This document shows, in pieces, positions 25,512 through 35,900 of a stretch of DNA of 43,033 nucleotides. Each line of letters starts with the position of its first letter. The first letter of the stretch is position 1. A program made the translations under genes and the position numbers. The notes beneath the pieces were generated by a model. It searched no databases. It was not told the DNA's origin and worked only from the letters and a program-made list of their open reading frames with translations. Source of the stretch: Bacteroidales bacterium KA00344 (GTDB lineage: Bacteria > Bacteroidota > Bacteroidia > Bacteroidales > Bacteroidaceae); assembly GCA_001552765.1 (NCBI GenBank), contig KQ959455.1:1-43033 (forward strand), read 5' to 3'.

Positions 25512-27617
25512 ATGGCAAATCGCGATTTACATTTGACGCGCAACATCGGTATTATGGCTCATATTGATGCCGGTAAGACAACGACATCAGAGCGCATCCT
25601 GTTTTATACGGGTAAGACGCACAAGATAGGTGAGGTACACGATGGTGCAGCTACAATGGACTGGATGGCGCAGGAGCAGGAGCGTGGTATCACGATTACT
25701 TCTGCTGCGACAACCTGTAACTGGGCTTGGAACGGCAAGACTTTCAAAATCAACTTGATTGATACTCCGGGTCACGTGGACTTTACCGCAGAGGTAGAGC
25801 GTTCGCTACGTGTTCTGGACGGTGCTGTGGCAACTTATTCTGCTGCAGACGGAGTTCAGCCACAGAGTGAGACCGTATGGCGCCAGGCTGATAAATATAA
25901 TGTACCCCGTGTAGGATATGTGAACAAGATGGACCGCTCAGGGGCAGACTTCTTTGAGACGGTGCAGCAGATGAAGGATGTTTTGGGTGCCAACCCGATT
26001 CCCGTACAGATTCCTATCGGTGCAGAGGAGAACTTCAAGGGTGTGGTAGACCTCATCAAGATGAAGGCTATTCTCTGGCATGACGAAACGATGGGTGCAG
26101 AGTATGAGGTAGAGGATATTCCGGAAAACCTTGTTGCAGAGGCTGAGGAATGGCGCGACAAGATGCTTGAGAGCGCTTCCAACTACGATGATGAATTGAT
26201 GGAGAAGTATCTCGAGGATCCTTCTACCATTACAGAAGAAGAGTTGATAAAGACGCTGCGCAAGGGATGTCTCTCCATGGAGTGTACACCTATATTGCTC
26301 GGTTCTTCTTATAAGAACAAGGGTGTACAGCCTTTGCTCGACTATATCTGTGCCTTCCTGCCTTCTCCGGCAGATACAGAAAACATTATAGGAACCAATC
26401 CTGAAACAGACAAGGAAGAAGATCGTAATCCGAGCGATGATGCACCGACATCAGCACTTGCATTTAAGATTGCCACCGACCCGTTCATGGGACGCTTGGT
26501 ATATTTCCGCGTTTATTCCGGTAGGGTGGTTGCAGGCTCATATGTTTATAATCCCCGCACCGGCAAGCGTGAGCGCATCAGCCGTTTGTTCCAGATGAAC
26601 TCTCATGAGGAAATCGCAATGGACAGCATTGATGCAGGAGATATCGGAGCAGGTGTAGGTTTCAAGGACATTCGTACCGGTGATACACTCTGTGATGAGA
26701 AGTATCCAATCGTGCTGGAGTCTATGACATTCCCCGACACTGTGATTTCGATTGCAGTGGAGCCTAAGAGTCAGGCTGATATTGCTAAACTTGACAACGG
26801 TCTTGCCAAACTCTCGGAAGAAGACCCAACGTTTACCGTGCATACTGACGAACAGAGCGGACAGACAATCATCTCCGGTATGGGAGAGCTTCACCTCGAT
26901 ATCATTATCGACCGTTTGAAGCGTGAGTTCAAGGTGGAGTGTAACCAAGGAAAGCCGCAGGTGAACTACAAAGAAGCTCTTACGAAAGATGTTGAGGGCT
27001 GGCGCGAAGTTTACAAGAAACAGAGCGGTGGTCGCGGTAAATTTGCTGATATCATTGTTAATATCGGTCCTAAGGACGAGGACTTTACAGAAGGCGACCT
27101 GCAGTTTATTAACGAGGTGAAGGGCGGTAACGTGCCTAAGGAGTTTATTCCTTCTGTAGAAAAAGGCTTTAAGGACTGTATGAAAGCCGGTGTGCTCGGT
27201 GGATTCCCAATGACCGACATGAAGGTTACGCTCGTGGACGGTAGCTTCCACCCGGTAGACTCTGACCAGATTTCGTTTGAGCTAGCAGCTCACGCAGCCT
27301 TTAGAAACTGTTGCCAGAAGGCAGGTCCCGTATTGATGGAGCCTATCATGAAGGTAGAGGTTGTTACTCCGGAGGAGAACATGGGTGACGTGATTGGCGA
27401 CTTGAACAAACGTCGCGGTATGGTACAAGGTATGGACGAAGGCCGTGGCGGTGCGCGCATCGTAAAGGCTATGGTACCCTTGGCAGAGATGTTCGGTTAC
27501 GTAACTGCTTTGCGTACGATAACCTCAGGCCGCGCTACCAGCTCAATGGAATATGACCATCATGCACCTCTGTCCAAGTCGTTGGCAGACGCCGTTTTGG
27601 AGGAGTTGCAGAAGTAA
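25512..27617 (+). CDS. fusA: Translation elongation factor G
   Basis: The 701-residue GTPase drives translocation of tRNA and mRNA. The G motifs are complete: AHIDAGKTT (16-24), RGITI (58-62), DTPGHVDF (84-91) and NKMD (138-141). Domain II begins around [11 protein letters not shown], and domain IV contains [13 protein letters not shown] and AHAAFRNC. The C-terminal domain includes [13 protein letters not shown]. These complete motifs and the location within the ribosomal cluster point to the housekeeping factor and not to the GTPase-independent EF-G2 known from Bacteroides. No tuf gene follows, which is the usual order in this phylum. Confidence 0.99.
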   Translation: MANRDLHLTRNIGIMAHIDAGKTTTSERILFYTGKTHKIGEVHDGAATMDWMAQEQERGITITSAATTCNWAWNGKTFKINLIDTPGHVDFTAEVERSLRVLDGAVATYSAADGVQPQSETVWRQADKYNVPRVGYVNKMDRSGADFFETVQQMKDVLGANPIPVQIPIGAEENFKGVVDLIKMKAILWHDETMGAEYEVEDIPENLVAEAEEWRDKMLESASNYDDELMEKYLEDPSTITEEELIKTLRKGCLSMECTPILLGSSYKNKGVQPLLDYICAFLPSPADTENIIGTNPETDKEEDRNPSDDAPTSALAFKIATDPFMGRLVYFRVYSGRVVAGSYVYNPRTGKRERISRLFQMNSHEEIAMDSIDAGDIGAGVGFKDIRTGDTLCDEKYPIVLESMTFPDTVISIAVEPKSQADIAKLDNGLAKLSEEDPTFTVHTDEQSGQTIISGMGELHLDIIIDRLKREFKVECNQGKPQVNYKEALTKDVEGWREVYKKQSGGRGKFADIIVNIGPKDEDFTEGDLQFINEVKGGNVPKEFIPSVEKGFKDCMKAGVLGGFPMTDMKVTLVDGSFHPVDSDQISFELAAHAAFRNCCQKAGPVLMEPIMKVEVVTPEENMGDVIGDLNKRRGMVQGMDEGRGGARIVKAMVPLAEMFGYVTALRTITSGRATSSMEYDHHAPLSKSLADAVLEELQK

Positions 27618-27626
27618 ATATGAGGT

Positions 27627-27675
27627 TGGAAAGGTGCTGCTTAGCGAACGACTCTTAAGCAGCATACCTTCCAAA
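27627..27675 (+). promoter_or_regulatory. Long hairpin between fusA and rpsJ
   Basis: TTGGAAAGGTGCTGCTTA (27627-27644) folds back on TAAGCAGCATACCTTCCAA (27657-27675). I count about 17 pairs in three helices (8, 4 and 5 bp) separated by small bulges, with a 12-nt loop. No T run follows. It starts 10 bp after fusA stops and could be an RNA-cleavage site, an attenuator, or the S10 leader target for feedback control. Confidence 0.65.
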
Positions 27676-27710
27676 CATTATACTATAACAATTTAATTAA
27701 AGTACAAAAC

Positions 27711-28016
27711 ATGAGTCAAAAAATTCGTATCAAGCTGAAGAGTTACGACCACCAGTTGGTTGACAAGTCAGCTGAACAGATTGTGAAGGCTGTAAAGGCT
27801 ACCGGTGCTATCGTCAGCGGTCCTATTCCATTGCCAACACACAAGCGTATCTACACTGTAAACCGTTCTACCTTTGTAAACAAGAAGGCACGTGAGCAGT
27901 TCCAGTTGTCGAATTTCAAGCGTCTTATTGACATTTACAGCGCAACTGCAAAGACAGTGGATTCCTTGATGAAACTGGAGTTGCCTTCAGGAGTTGAGGT
28001 AGAGATTAAGGTATAG
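27711..28016 (+). CDS. rpsJ: Ribosomal protein S10
   Basis: The 101-residue protein is part of the small-subunit head and, in other bacteria, also acts with NusB in antitermination. [25 protein letters not shown] is the standard opening. The loop [28 protein letters not shown] is intact. The end [11 protein letters not shown] is normal. It starts the S10 segment after the long hairpin. Confidence 0.99.
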   Translation: MSQKIRIKLKSYDHQLVDKSAEQIVKAVKATGAIVSGPIPLPTHKRIYTVNRSTFVNKKAREQFQLSNFKRLIDIYSATAKTVDSLMKLELPSGVEVEIKV

Positions 28017-28087
28017 TAATTTCAAATTGGAGTTACAGGTTACTGCAAATTAGCAATCAGAATATATTATTATAAACATTTATTGAA

Positions 28088-28702
28088 ATGCCAGGATTAA
28101 TTGGAAGAAAAATCGGAATGACATCCGTTTTCAGTGCCGACGGTAAGAATATTCCGTGCACTGTTATCGAAGCTGGTCCTTGTGTTGTTACTCAGGTTAA
28201 AACCTTAGAGAAAGATGGTTATAAGGCTGTTCAGCTTGGCTTCGCAGAGGCTAAGGAGAAAAGAACGACAAAGCCTATGGCCGGAATCTTCAAAAAAGCC
28301 GGTACAACACCAAAGAAGCACTTGGCCGAGTTCAAGTTTAACGAGGAGTATAACCTCGGCGATACCATCACGGTAGAACTTTTTGCTGATACAGAGTTCG
28401 TAAACGTGGTTGGCACATCGAAGGGAAAAGGTTTCCAGGGAGTTGTTAAGCGTCACGGTTTCGGTGGTGTAGGTCAGAGAACTCACGGTCAGGACGACCG
28501 CGCTCGTAAGCCGGGATCCATTGGTGCCTGTTCATATCCTGCAAAGGTGTTCAAAGGTATGCGCATGGGCGGCCAAATGGGAGGTGATCGTGTGACAACA
28601 CAGAACCTCAAAGTGTTAAAGGTAATTCCGGAGCAGAATCTCCTTGTTGTCAAGGGATCGTTTGCCGGTTGCAATGGTTCAACTGTTTTAATTGAGAAGT
28701 AA
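28088..28702 (+). CDS. rplC: Ribosomal protein L3
   Basis: The 204-residue protein reaches towards the peptidyl transferase centre. [15 protein letters not shown] is the usual start. The central loop [18 protein letters not shown] contains the glutamine that PrmB methylates in some bacteria. [15 protein letters not shown] is conserved. Its stop codon shares one base with the rplD start (TAATG), so the two are translationally coupled. Confidence 0.99.
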   Translation: MPGLIGRKIGMTSVFSADGKNIPCTVIEAGPCVVTQVKTLEKDGYKAVQLGFAEAKEKRTTKPMAGIFKKAGTTPKKHLAEFKFNEEYNLGDTITVELFADTEFVNVVGTSKGKGFQGVVKRHGFGGVGQRTHGQDDRARKPGSIGACSYPAKVFKGMRMGGQMGGDRVTTQNLKVLKVIPEQNLLVVKGSFAGCNGSTVLIEK

Positions 28703-29331
28703 TGGAAGTTAGTGTTTTAAATATTAACGGTCAGGAGACTGGAAGAAAGGCAACATTGAATGATGCTATCTTTGGAATAGAGCCTAACGATCATGTGATT
28801 TACTTGGATGTTAAGCAGTATCTTGCTGCCCAGCGTCAGGGAACTGCCAAGACAAAGGAAAGAAGCGAACATGCCGGCTCTACCCGTAAGCTTATCCGCC
28901 AGAAGGGTAGCGGCGGTGCACGTCGTGGTGATATCAAATCACCGGTACTCGTAGGTGGTGGTCGTGTATTCGGCCCACAGCCCCGCGACTACAGCTTCAA
29001 GCTTAACAAGAAAGTAAAAGTGCTTGCCCGCAAGTCAGCGTTGTCGTATAAGGCACAAGATAATGCAATCATCGTTGTAGAAGATTTCAATATCGAGGCT
29101 CCGAAGACTAAAGATTTCGTAAATATTACTAAAAATCTTAAAGTAGACGGTAAGAAGACGTTGGTTGTTTTGCCGGAAGTAAATAAAAATGTATATTTGT
29201 CAGCTCGAAATATTCAGAAGGCTGCAGTTATGACAGCAAATGCAATCAACACCTACAAGGTTTTGGATGCAGATGTTCTTGTCATATCTGAAAGTGCTCT
29301 GAAGACCATCGACAGCACCTTAAATAAGTAA
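28702..29331 (+). CDS. rplD: Ribosomal protein L4
   Basis: The 209-residue protein has a globular part and an extended loop reaching the exit-tunnel constriction. The loop is visible as [29 protein letters not shown] (about 55-85). In enterobacteria L4 represses its own operon by binding the S10 leader; whether it does so here is unknown, but the hairpin before rpsJ is a candidate target. The start overlaps the rplC stop. Confidence 0.99.
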   Translation: MEVSVLNINGQETGRKATLNDAIFGIEPNDHVIYLDVKQYLAAQRQGTAKTKERSEHAGSTRKLIRQKGSGGARRGDIKSPVLVGGGRVFGPQPRDYSFKLNKKVKVLARKSALSYKAQDNAIIVVEDFNIEAPKTKDFVNITKNLKVDGKKTLVVLPEVNKNVYLSARNIQKAAVMTANAINTYKVLDADVLVISESALKTIDSTLNK

Positions 29332-29350
29332 TAAGAGGAGAATTAGAATT

Positions 29351-29644
29351 ATGGCATTTATCATCAAACCCCTGGTCACTGAGAAGATGACCAAGATTAC
29401 AGAGAAGCAACCCAACCGTTACGGTTTTGTTGTACGTCCAGAGGCTAATAAACTCGAAATTAAGAAAGAAGTCGAAGGTCTGTATAATGTTACCGTAGTG
29501 GACGTGAACACAGCCCGTTATGCCGGTAAGCGGTCAAGCCGCTATACCAAGGCCGGTCTTGTGAAAGGCCAGAAGCGGGCGTTCAAGAAAGCTTTTGTTA
29601 CCTTGAAAGAGGGTGACACAATTGATTTTTACAGCAATATTTAA
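29351..29644 (+). CDS. rplW: Ribosomal protein L23
   Basis: The 97-residue protein lies at the tunnel exit and is a docking site for trigger factor and signal recognition particle. The N-terminus MAFIIKPLVTEKMTKI and the motif NRYGFVVRPEANKLEIKKEVE are typical. The loop KRSSRYTKAGLVKGQKRAFKKA is intact. A GAGGAG purine stretch precedes the start, clearer than for most genes here. Confidence 0.99.
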   Translation: MAFIIKPLVTEKMTKITEKQPNRYGFVVRPEANKLEIKKEVEGLYNVTVVDVNTARYAGKRSSRYTKAGLVKGQKRAFKKAFVTLKEGDTIDFYSNI

Positions 29645-29652
29645 ATTAAAAA

Positions 29653-30480
29653 ATGGCAGTACGTAAATTAAAACCGGTTACACCGGGACAAAGACACAAA
29701 GTTATTGGCACGTTCGAGGAAATTACTGCATCCGTGCCAGAGAAGTCTCTCGTTTACGGCAAGCGTAAGTCCGGTGGTCGAAACAACACCGGAAAGATGA
29801 CAAACCGCTATATTGGCGGAGGTCACAAGCAGAAGTATCGTTTTATCGACTTCAAGCGAGAGAAAGATGGTGTTCCTGCTGTAGTAAAGACAATCGAGTA
29901 TGATCCTAACCGTTCTGCTCGCATTGCTCTTTTGTACTATGCAGATGGTGAGAAACGTTACATCATTGCTCCTAACGGACTGAAGGTTGGCGCAACACTG
30001 ATGTCGGGTGCAGAGGCTGCTCCTGAAATAGGTAATGCCCTTCCGTTGGCCAACATTCCTGTTGGTACCGTGATTCACAACATTGAGTTGCGTCCGGGCC
30101 AGGGTGCCCTGCTCGTTCGTTCGGCTGGTAACTTTGCTCAGTTAACTTCGCGTGATGGCGCATATTGCGTGATCAAGCTTCCTTCAGGAGAGACTCGTTT
30201 GGTGCTCTCTACTTGTAAAGCTACTGTAGGTAGTGTAGGTAATTCAGACCATGCTTTGGAGCGTTCGGGTAAGGCCGGTCGCTCGCGTTGGCTGGGCCGT
30301 CGCCCACGCACCCGTGGTGTGGCTATGAACCCTGTTGATCACCCCATGGGTGGTGGAGAGGGCCGCCAGTCAGGCGGACACCCACGCTCACGCAAGGGCT
30401 TGTATACAAAGGGTCTTAAGACTCGCAGGCCTAAGAAGCTTTCAAACAAGTACATCATTGAAAGAGCTAATAAGAAGTAA
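29653..30480 (+). CDS. rplB: Ribosomal protein L2
   Basis: The 275-residue protein binds 23S rRNA near the peptidyl transferase centre and contacts the small subunit. The N-terminal RNA-binding domain has [22 protein letters not shown]. The C-terminal essential loop [23 protein letters not shown] includes the conserved histidine. The stop lies 21 bp before rpsS. Confidence 0.99.
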   Translation: MAVRKLKPVTPGQRHKVIGTFEEITASVPEKSLVYGKRKSGGRNNTGKMTNRYIGGGHKQKYRFIDFKREKDGVPAVVKTIEYDPNRSARIALLYYADGEKRYIIAPNGLKVGATLMSGAEAAPEIGNALPLANIPVGTVIHNIELRPGQGALLVRSAGNFAQLTSRDGAYCVIKLPSGETRLVLSTCKATVGSVGNSDHALERSGKAGRSRWLGRRPRTRGVAMNPVDHPMGGGEGRQSGGHPRSRKGLYTKGLKTRRPKKLSNKYIIERANKK

Positions 30481-30501
30481 TTAAGTTAATCAGAGCAAAT
30501 T

Positions 30502-30771
30502 ATGAGTCGTTCACTTAAAAAAGGTCCATATATCAACGTTACGCTTGAAAAGAAAATTCTCGCGATGAACGAGAGTGGTAAGAAGAGCGTTGTAAAGACT
30601 TGGGCCAGAGCATCAATGATTTCCCCGGATTTCGTGGGTCACACTGTTGCAGTTCATAACGGAAATAAATTTATCCCTGTTTACATTACGGAGAACATGG
30701 TTGGACACAAGCTTGGAGAGTTTTCTCCTACACGTCGCTTCGGTGGTCACTCCGGTAATAACAAAAAATAA
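30502..30771 (+). CDS. rpsS: Ribosomal protein S19
   Basis: The 89-residue protein lies in the head of the small subunit and forms intersubunit bridges. [19 protein letters not shown] opens it. The core [25 protein letters not shown] and the end [14 protein letters not shown] are characteristic. Confidence 0.99.
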   Translation: MSRSLKKGPYINVTLEKKILAMNESGKKSVVKTWARASMISPDFVGHTVAVHNGNKFIPVYITENMVGHKLGEFSPTRRFGGHSGNNKK

Positions 30772-30805
30772 GGGATTGTCCATTTAAAATTAAGAAAATT
30801 AAATA

Positions 30806-31213
30806 ATGGGAGCAAGAAAACATATCGCGGCTGAAAAGTTAAAGGAAGCCCGTAAAAATCAGTACTTCGCTAAGCTGAAAGGTGTGCCTTCTTCTCCACG
30901 TAAAATGCGCTACGTAGTAGACATGGTTCGTGGAATGGAGGTAAACCGTGCACTCGGAGTATTAAAGTTCTCTAAGAAGCAGGCTGCTGCTGATGTAGAG
31001 AAGCTGCTGCGCTCGGCAATCGCAAACTGGGAAACCAAAAATGAGCGCAAGGCAGAGGAAGGAGAACTCTTTATAAGCAAGGTCTTCGTAGATGAAGGTG
31101 TTACAATGAAACGTATGCGGCCCGCACCTCAGGGACGTGGTTATAGAATACGTAAGCGTTCTAATCACGTAACCTTGTTTGTAGATGCCAAAACTAACGA
31201 CGTAAAGGAATAA
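30806..31213 (+). CDS. rplV: Ribosomal protein L22
   Basis: The 135-residue protein has a beta-hairpin lining the exit tunnel. The family motif [21 protein letters not shown] is at about 30-50. The hairpin stretch [23 protein letters not shown] is complete, without the deletion seen in macrolide-resistant variants. It ends five bases before rpsC. Confidence 0.99.
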   Translation: MGARKHIAAEKLKEARKNQYFAKLKGVPSSPRKMRYVVDMVRGMEVNRALGVLKFSKKQAAADVEKLLRSAIANWETKNERKAEEGELFISKVFVDEGVTMKRMRPAPQGRGYRIRKRSNHVTLFVDAKTNDVKE

Positions 31214-31218
31214 ATAGA

Positions 31219-31941
31219 ATGGGACAGAAAGTTAATCCAATAAGCAACCGCCTCGGTATTATCCGTGGATGGGATTCAAATTGGTTTGGTGGTAAGGATT
31301 TTGGTGACAATATCGTTGAGGACCAGAAGATCCGTACGTATCTGAACAAGCGTCTGGAGAAAGCCAGCGTTTCACGCATTATCATCGAACGTACTTTGAA
31401 ACTGGTTACCATTACTATTTGTACAGCCCGCCCGGGTATCGTCATTGGTAAAGGTGGTCAAGACGTAGACAGATTGAAAGAAGAGTTGAAAAACCTTTTC
31501 AAGAAGGATATTCAGATCAATATCTTCGAGGTAAAGAAGCCTGAACTTGATGCCACAATTGTAGCTAAGAACATAGCTAATCAGATTGAGCACATGATGG
31601 CTTATCGCCGTGCAATCAAAATGGCTATACAGAATACCATGCGTGCAGGTGCCGAAGGCATCAAGGTCCAGATTTCCGGACGTCTGAATGGTGCGGAGAT
31701 GGCTCGTAGGGAGATGTATAAGGAAGGCCGTACGCCTCTGCATACATTCCGTGCAGACATCGACTATTGCCAGGCAGACGCATTGACTAAGGTAGGTCTT
31801 CTTGGCATCAAGGTATGGATCTGCCGTGGTGAGGTTTACGGAAAGCGTGACCTGGCTCCAAACTTCTCTCAGGAGAATAGGGGCGGTCGTGACAATCGTC
31901 GCGGTGGTCGCGGTGGTCGTAGAAGAAGTAATAACCGTTAA
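31219..31941 (+). CDS. rpsC: Ribosomal protein S3 with Arg/Gly-rich tail
   Basis: The 240-residue protein forms part of the mRNA entry channel. The KH domain has the GxxG loop in [18 protein letters not shown] (about 70-90). The C-terminal domain includes [34 protein letters not shown]. The last 25 residues are a tail of RGG/RR units ([19 protein letters not shown]), low-complexity and strongly basic, which would be flexible and could hold RNA. Confidence 0.98.
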   Translation: MGQKVNPISNRLGIIRGWDSNWFGGKDFGDNIVEDQKIRTYLNKRLEKASVSRIIIERTLKLVTITICTARPGIVIGKGGQDVDRLKEELKNLFKKDIQINIFEVKKPELDATIVAKNIANQIEHMMAYRRAIKMAIQNTMRAGAEGIKVQISGRLNGAEMARREMYKEGRTPLHTFRADIDYCQADALTKVGLLGIKVWICRGEVYGKRDLAPNFSQENRGGRDNRRGGRGGRRRSNNR

Positions 31942-31955
31942 AAGAAGAAGTTACA

Positions 31956-32384
31956 ATGTTACAGCCAAAAAGAGTAAAATATAGAAGACCTCAAGATGGG
32001 CGTGGCAGAAAAGGCAATGCCCACAGAGGTACACAGCTGGTCTTTGGGTCATTCGGCATCAAGACCCTTGAGGCCAAATGGCTTGATACCCGCCAGATTG
32101 AGGCAGCCCGTGTTGCAGTCAATCGTTATATGAACCGTGAAGGTCAAGTATGGATACGTATCTTCCCGGATAAGCCAATCACTCGTAAGCCTGCAGACGT
32201 CCGAATGGGTAAAGGAAAAGGTGATCCCGCAGGATGGGTGGCACCTGTTACACCGGGTCGCATCCTCTTTGAAGTAGATGGGGTAAGTTTAGACATTGCT
32301 AAAGAGGCTCTTCGCCTTGCAGCACAGAAACTCCCTGTAAAAACAAAGTTTGTGGTAAGACGTGATTACGATAAAAACGCTTAA
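31956..32384 (+). CDS. rplP: Ribosomal protein L16
   Basis: The 142-residue protein helps position A-site t[28 protein letters not shown] is the normal opening. The central motif [21 protein letters not shown] contains the conserved arginine that is hydroxylated in some bacteria. The start follows the rpsC stop by 14 bp. Confidence 0.98.
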   Translation: MLQPKRVKYRRPQDGRGRKGNAHRGTQLVFGSFGIKTLEAKWLDTRQIEAARVAVNRYMNREGQVWIRIFPDKPITRKPADVRMGKGKGDPAGWVAPVTPGRILFEVDGVSLDIAKEALRLAAQKLPVKTKFVVRRDYDKNA

Positions 32385-32389
32385 GTAGT

Positions 32390-32584
32390 ATGAAGATTAA
32401 TGAAATTAAACAACTCGCCGACAAGGACTTGCGCGAGAAGCTGGAGCAAACAGAGGAAGCTCTGATCAAAATGAAGCTTAACCATCAGGTTACTCCGCTT
32501 GAGAATCCGATGCAGATTAAAGCTGTTCGTCGTGATATCGCACGCATGAAAACAGAACTTCGTCAGAGAGAACTTGTTAAATAA
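32390..32584 (+). CDS. rpmC: Ribosomal protein L29
   Basis: The 64-residue two-helix protein sits near the tunnel exit next to L23. [20 protein letters not shown] and [23 protein letters not shown] match the family. Its stop shares one base with the rpsQ start. Confidence 0.98.
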   Translation: MKINEIKQLADKDLREKLEQTEEALIKMKLNHQVTPLENPMQIKAVRRDIARMKTELRQRELVK

Positions 32585-32850
32585 TGACCCAGATGGAAAC
32601 AAGAAATTTAAGAAAAGTAAGACAGGGTGTTGTTATTAGCGACAAGATGGACAAGACTATCGTCGTTGCATCTAAGTTCAAGGAGAAACACCCTATTTAT
32701 GGTAAATTTGTTCAGAAGACAAAGAAATACCATGCTCATGACGAGAAGAATGAGGCTCATGTAGGTGATACCGTACAAATCATGGAGACTCGTCCTCTGT
32801 CTCGTACCAAGAGATGGAGATTAGTACAAATTGTAGAAAAAGCTAAGTAA
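32584..32850 (+). CDS. rpsQ: Ribosomal protein S17
   Basis: The protein (88 residues) has an OB fold and binds the 5' domain of 16S r[34 protein letters not shown] is the family signature and [18 protein letters not shown] closes the fold. Two starts compete: ATG 32584 overlaps the rpmC stop, and ATG 32593 gives METRNLRK, the N-terminus I recall from relatives. The second may be the true one. Confidence 0.97.
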   Translation: MTQMETRNLRKVRQGVVISDKMDKTIVVASKFKEKHPIYGKFVQKTKKYHAHDEKNEAHVGDTVQIMETRPLSRTKRWRLVQIVEKAK

Positions 32851-32852
32851 TT

Positions 32853-33218
32853 ATGATACAGGCATTATCTAAACTTACAGTATGTGATAACAGCGGTGCG
32901 CGTGAGGTAATGTGCATCCGTGTACTTGGAGGTACCGGCCGCCGTTATGCAAGTGTCGGTGACGTAATCGTTGTTTCTGTAAAGAGCGTAATCCCGACAA
33001 GTGATTTGAAGAAGGGTGCAGTATCTAAGGCTTTGGTTGTTCGTACCAAGAAGGAGATCCGCCGCCAGGATGGCTCGTACATCCGTTTCGACGATAACGC
33101 ATGTGTTTTGTTGAACAATGCAGGGGAACTCCGTGGAAGCCGTATCTTCGGTCCGGTAGCGCGTGAATTGCGTGCTATCAACATGAAGGTAGTATCCTTG
33201 GCACCTGAGGTTCTTTAA
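32853..33218 (+). CDS. rplN: Ribosomal protein L14
   Basis: The 121-residue protein makes an intersubunit bridge and is where the silencing factor RsfS binds. [27 protein letters not shown] is standard, and [26 protein letters not shown] and the end VVSLAPEVL are complete. Confidence 0.99.
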   Translation: MIQALSKLTVCDNSGAREVMCIRVLGGTGRRYASVGDVIVVSVKSVIPTSDLKKGAVSKALVVRTKKEIRRQDGSYIRFDDNACVLLNNAGELRGSRIFGPVARELRAINMKVVSLAPEVL

Positions 33219-33237
33219 TTCTATAAAATTTAAAGTA

Positions 33238-33555
33238 ATGAGTAAGTTACATATTAAGAAAGACGATACCGTAATTGTCCTTACCGGTGCGGATAAGGGC
33301 AAAAAGGGTAAAGTGCTTAAGGTGATTGTAGACGACAATCGTGCCATCGTTGAAGGAATCAATATGGTATCAAAGAGCACAAAGCCTTCAGCCAAGAATC
33401 CTCAGGGAGGCATCATTAAGCAGGAGGCTCCTATTCACATCTCAAATTTGAGCTTGATTGATCCAAAGAGTGGCAAGCCAACCCGTATCGCTATTAAGCG
33501 TGAAGGCAAAAAAGTTACTCGTATCGCTAAAAAGTCAGGGGAGGAGATCAAATGA
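33238..33555 (+). CDS. rplX: Ribosomal protein L24
   Basis: The 105-residue KOW-domain protein starts assembly of the large subunit. The KOW motif is [20 protein letters not shown] (about 9-29). [28 protein letters not shown] follows. The stop overlaps the rplE start. Confidence 0.98.
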   Translation: MSKLHIKKDDTVIVLTGADKGKKGKVLKVIVDDNRAIVEGINMVSKSTKPSAKNPQGGIIKQEAPIHISNLSLIDPKSGKPTRIAIKREGKKVTRIAKKSGEEIK

Positions 33556-34109
33556 TGGATACAGCACAATTAAAGAAACATTACAATGAGGTAATTGCTC
33601 CTGCATTGCAGAAGCAGTTCGGCTATTCTTCACCAATGCAGACCCCTGTTTTGCAGAAGATAATTATCAATCAGGGGCTCGGAAATGCTACAGAGGATAA
33701 GAAGATTATCGACGTAGCCATCAATGAGATTAGTGCTATCACAGGTCAGAAGGCTGTAGCAACATATTCAAAGAAGGATATTGCTAACTTCAAACTTCGT
33801 AAGAAGATGCCTATCGGCGTTATGGTGACATTGCGTCGTGAGCGTATGTACGAATTTCTGGAGAAATTAGTTCGTGTGGCCCTGCCTCGTATCCGTGACT
33901 TCAAGGGTGTGAACAGCAAATTTGATGGTCGTGGAAATTACACACTGGGTGTTGCTGAGCAGATTATTTTCCCTGAAATCAATATCGACCAGGTAGATCG
34001 TATCCAGGGTATGAATATCACGTTCGTGACAACTGCAAAGACTGACGAAGAAGGCTATGCTCTTCTCAAGGCTTTCGGCATCCCATTCAAAAACGCTAAA
34101 AACGATTAA
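33552..34109 (+). CDS. rplE: Ribosomal protein L5
   Basis: The 185-residue protein binds 5S rRNA and contacts P-site t[25 protein letters not shown] and [31 protein letters not shown] are typical, and [15 protein letters not shown] follows. Two adjacent ATG codons (33552 and 33555) both fit; the second, overlapping the rplX stop by one base, matches the usual family start better and removes one residue. Confidence 0.98.
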   Translation: MMDTAQLKKHYNEVIAPALQKQFGYSSPMQTPVLQKIIINQGLGNATEDKKIIDVAINEISAITGQKAVATYSKKDIANFKLRKKMPIGVMVTLRRERMYEFLEKLVRVALPRIRDFKGVNSKFDGRGNYTLGVAEQIIFPEINIDQVDRIQGMNITFVTTAKTDEEGYALLKAFGIPFKNAKND

Positions 34110-34114
34110 GAGAT

Positions 34115-34417
34115 ATGGCAAAAGAATCAATGAAAGCCCGCGAGGTAAAACGTGCAAAACTCGTTGCTCGTTACGCTGAAAAGCGTGCTGCGCTGAAAAA
34201 GATTATCGCTACTACAGAGGATCCCGGCGAAGCATACGAGGCAGCCCGTAAACTTCAGGCAATTCCAAAGAATGCAAGCCCTGTCCGCTTGCACAACCGT
34301 TGCAAAATTACCGGTCGTCCAAAGGGATATCTGCGCCAGTTTGGTATTTCACGTATTCAATTCCGTGAAATGGCTTCAGAAGGTCTGATACCCGGTGTGA
34401 AGAAGGCAAGCTGGTAA
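34115..34417 (+). CDS. rpsN: Ribosomal protein S14, zinc-free long form
   Basis: The 100-residue protein lies in the small-subunit head. It is the long form, with the end [43 protein letters not shown]. The CxxC pairs of the short zinc form are absent; only one cysteine is present. It ends a run of tightly packed genes, and a structured gap of 125 bp follows. Confidence 0.98.
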   Translation: MAKESMKAREVKRAKLVARYAEKRAALKKIIATTEDPGEAYEAARKLQAIPKNASPVRLHNRCKITGRPKGYLRQFGISRIQFREMASEGLIPGVKKASW

Positions 34418-34542
34418 CAAACACTTCTGGTGAAGAATTGAGTTCGATCGGCATGTGGGACGGCTGATGGACTCGACTCTCATTTCAAAAGACATTTTTT
34501 AATATTGTCGGGGAAGTCCCGATTAATTAAACATTTATATTT
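34418..34542 (+). promoter_or_regulatory. Structured gap before rpsH
   Basis: This is the longest gap in the spc part of the cluster. TCGGG (34508-34512) and CCCGA (34518-34522) form a hairpin 21 bp before the rpsH start, and GAGT...ACTC arms occur earlier (about 34439-34481). In enterobacteria S8 represses the spc operon by binding mRNA; a similar site here is possible but the structure is not shown to mimic the S8 rRNA site. Confidence 0.4.
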
Positions 34543-34938
34543 ATGACAGATCCAATAGCAGATTATCTGACAAGACTCAGAAACGCAATCATGGCTCATC
34601 ACCGTGTTGTGGAGATTCCTGCATCTAACTTGAAGAAGTCTATCACAAAGATTCTCTTCGAGAAAGGGTACATCTTGAACTACAAGTTCATCGAGGATGG
34701 TCCTCAGGGCACAATCAAGGTTGCTCTGAAGTATGACCCTGTAACAAAACAAAGCGCTATCAAGAATTTGAAGCGTGTGTCTACACCAGGTCTTCGTATG
34801 TACTCTGGTTACAAAGACATGCCGAGAGTAATTAACGGACTGGGTATAGCTATCTTATCCACGTCTCAGGGTGTAATGACTAACAAAGAAGCTACCGACC
34901 TGAAAATTGGCGGTGAAGTTCTTTGCTACGTATATTAA
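34543..34938 (+). CDS. rpsH: Ribosomal protein S8
   Basis: The 131-residue protein binds the central domain of 16S rRNA. MTDPIADYLTRLRNAIMAHH is standard. The C-terminal RNA-binding part RVSTPGLRMYSGYKDMPRVINGLGIAILSTSQGVMTNKEA is complete. Confidence 0.99.
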   Translation: MTDPIADYLTRLRNAIMAHHRVVEIPASNLKKSITKILFEKGYILNYKFIEDGPQGTIKVALKYDPVTKQSAIKNLKRVSTPGLRMYSGYKDMPRVINGLGIAILSTSQGVMTNKEATDLKIGGEVLCYVY

Positions 34939-34952
34939 TTGGAGGATTTTAT

Positions 34953-35528
34953 ATGTCAAGAATAGGAAAATTGCCAATTAGCGTTCCATCAGGAGTTACT
35001 GTAAATTACGATGAGAAGGCAAATGTTGTTTCAGTAAAAGGTCCTAAGGGTGAACTTTCTCAGAAGATTGACGCTTCTATCAAGTTTACCAATAAGGATG
35101 GTCAGATAACGCTGGAAGTTGATGAAAACAGTCCTGTAAACTACAAGCAGAAACAGGCATATCATGGTCTTTATCGTTCGTTAGTAAACAATATGGTTGT
35201 TGGTGTGAGCGAGGGATTCTGCCAGGTGCTTGAACTTGTCGGTGTGGGATTTCGTGTTTCCAATCAAGGTAACATCATTGAGTTGTCACTTGGTTACACT
35301 CACCCCATCTTTATAGAACTTCCGCAGGAAGTAAAGGTAGAGACAAAGTCTGAAAGAAATAAGAATCCACTTATCAGACTTGAGTGTGCTGACAAGCAAT
35401 TGCTTGGACTCATTTGTGAAAAAATTCGTTCTTTCCGTAGGCCTGAGCCTTACAAGGGTAAGGGTATCCTGTTTGAGGGCGAGGTCATCCGCAGAAAGTC
35501 TGGTAAGACCGCTGCAGCAGCTAAGTAA
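34953..35528 (+). CDS. rplF: Ribosomal protein L6
   Basis: The 191-residue protein lies at the base of the factor-binding stalk. I place the start at ATG 34953 (MSRIGKLPISVPSGV), preceded by a GGAGG at 34941-34945; an upstream in-frame ATG at 34923 lies inside rpsH and adds ten hydrophobic residues that do not belong to L6. The end FRRPEPYKGKGILFEGEVIRRKSGKTA is typical. Confidence 0.98.
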   Translation: MSRIGKLPISVPSGVTVNYDEKANVVSVKGPKGELSQKIDASIKFTNKDGQITLEVDENSPVNYKQKQAYHGLYRSLVNNMVVGVSEGFCQVLELVGVGFRVSNQGNIIELSLGYTHPIFIELPQEVKVETKSERNKNPLIRLECADKQLLGLICEKIRSFRRPEPYKGKGILFEGEVIRRKSGKTAAAAK

Positions 35529-35549
35529 TTTTAATTAGGATTTACGATT

Positions 35550-35894
35550 ATGACAACAAAGAAAGAACAAAGACGAATTAAGATAAAGTTCCGTATTCGC
35601 AAGAGTGTAAAGGGAACTGCAGAACGTCCACGTCTCAGTGTATTCCGCTCTAATAAGCAGATTTATGCTCAGATTATTAATGATAGAGAAGGCAAGACAT
35701 TGGCTTCTGCAACATCTTTAGGATTGGAAAAACTTCCTAAGATTCAGCAGGCCGAAAAGGTTGGCGAGCTTGTTGCCGAAAAGGCAAAGGCCGCTGGTGT
35801 AGAAGCTGTAGTGTTCGACCGCAATGGCTACCTGTATCACGGCCGAGTTCAGGCTCTTGCTGATGCAGCTCGTAAGGGTGGTCTCAATTTTTAA
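35550..35894 (+). CDS. rplR: Ribosomal protein L18
   Basis: The 114-residue protein binds 5S rRNA together with L5. [31 protein letters not shown] is the family core, and [28 protein letters not shown] is the normal end. The gap to rpsE is 6 bp. Confidence 0.99.
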   Translation: MTTKKEQRRIKIKFRIRKSVKGTAERPRLSVFRSNKQIYAQIINDREGKTLASATSLGLEKLPKIQQAEKVGELVAEKAKAAGVEAVVFDRNGYLYHGRVQALADAARKGGLNF

Positions 35895-35900
35895 ACGTTT

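Noticed and set aside
27618..27710. Loss of tuf after fusA as a deletion
   Set aside because: Absence of tuf between fusA and rpsJ is the normal gene order in this phylum.
34923..34952. Upstream ATG for L6 inside rpsH
   Set aside because: It adds ten hydrophobic residues foreign to L6; ATG 34953 has a GGAGG at the right distance and the family N-terminus.
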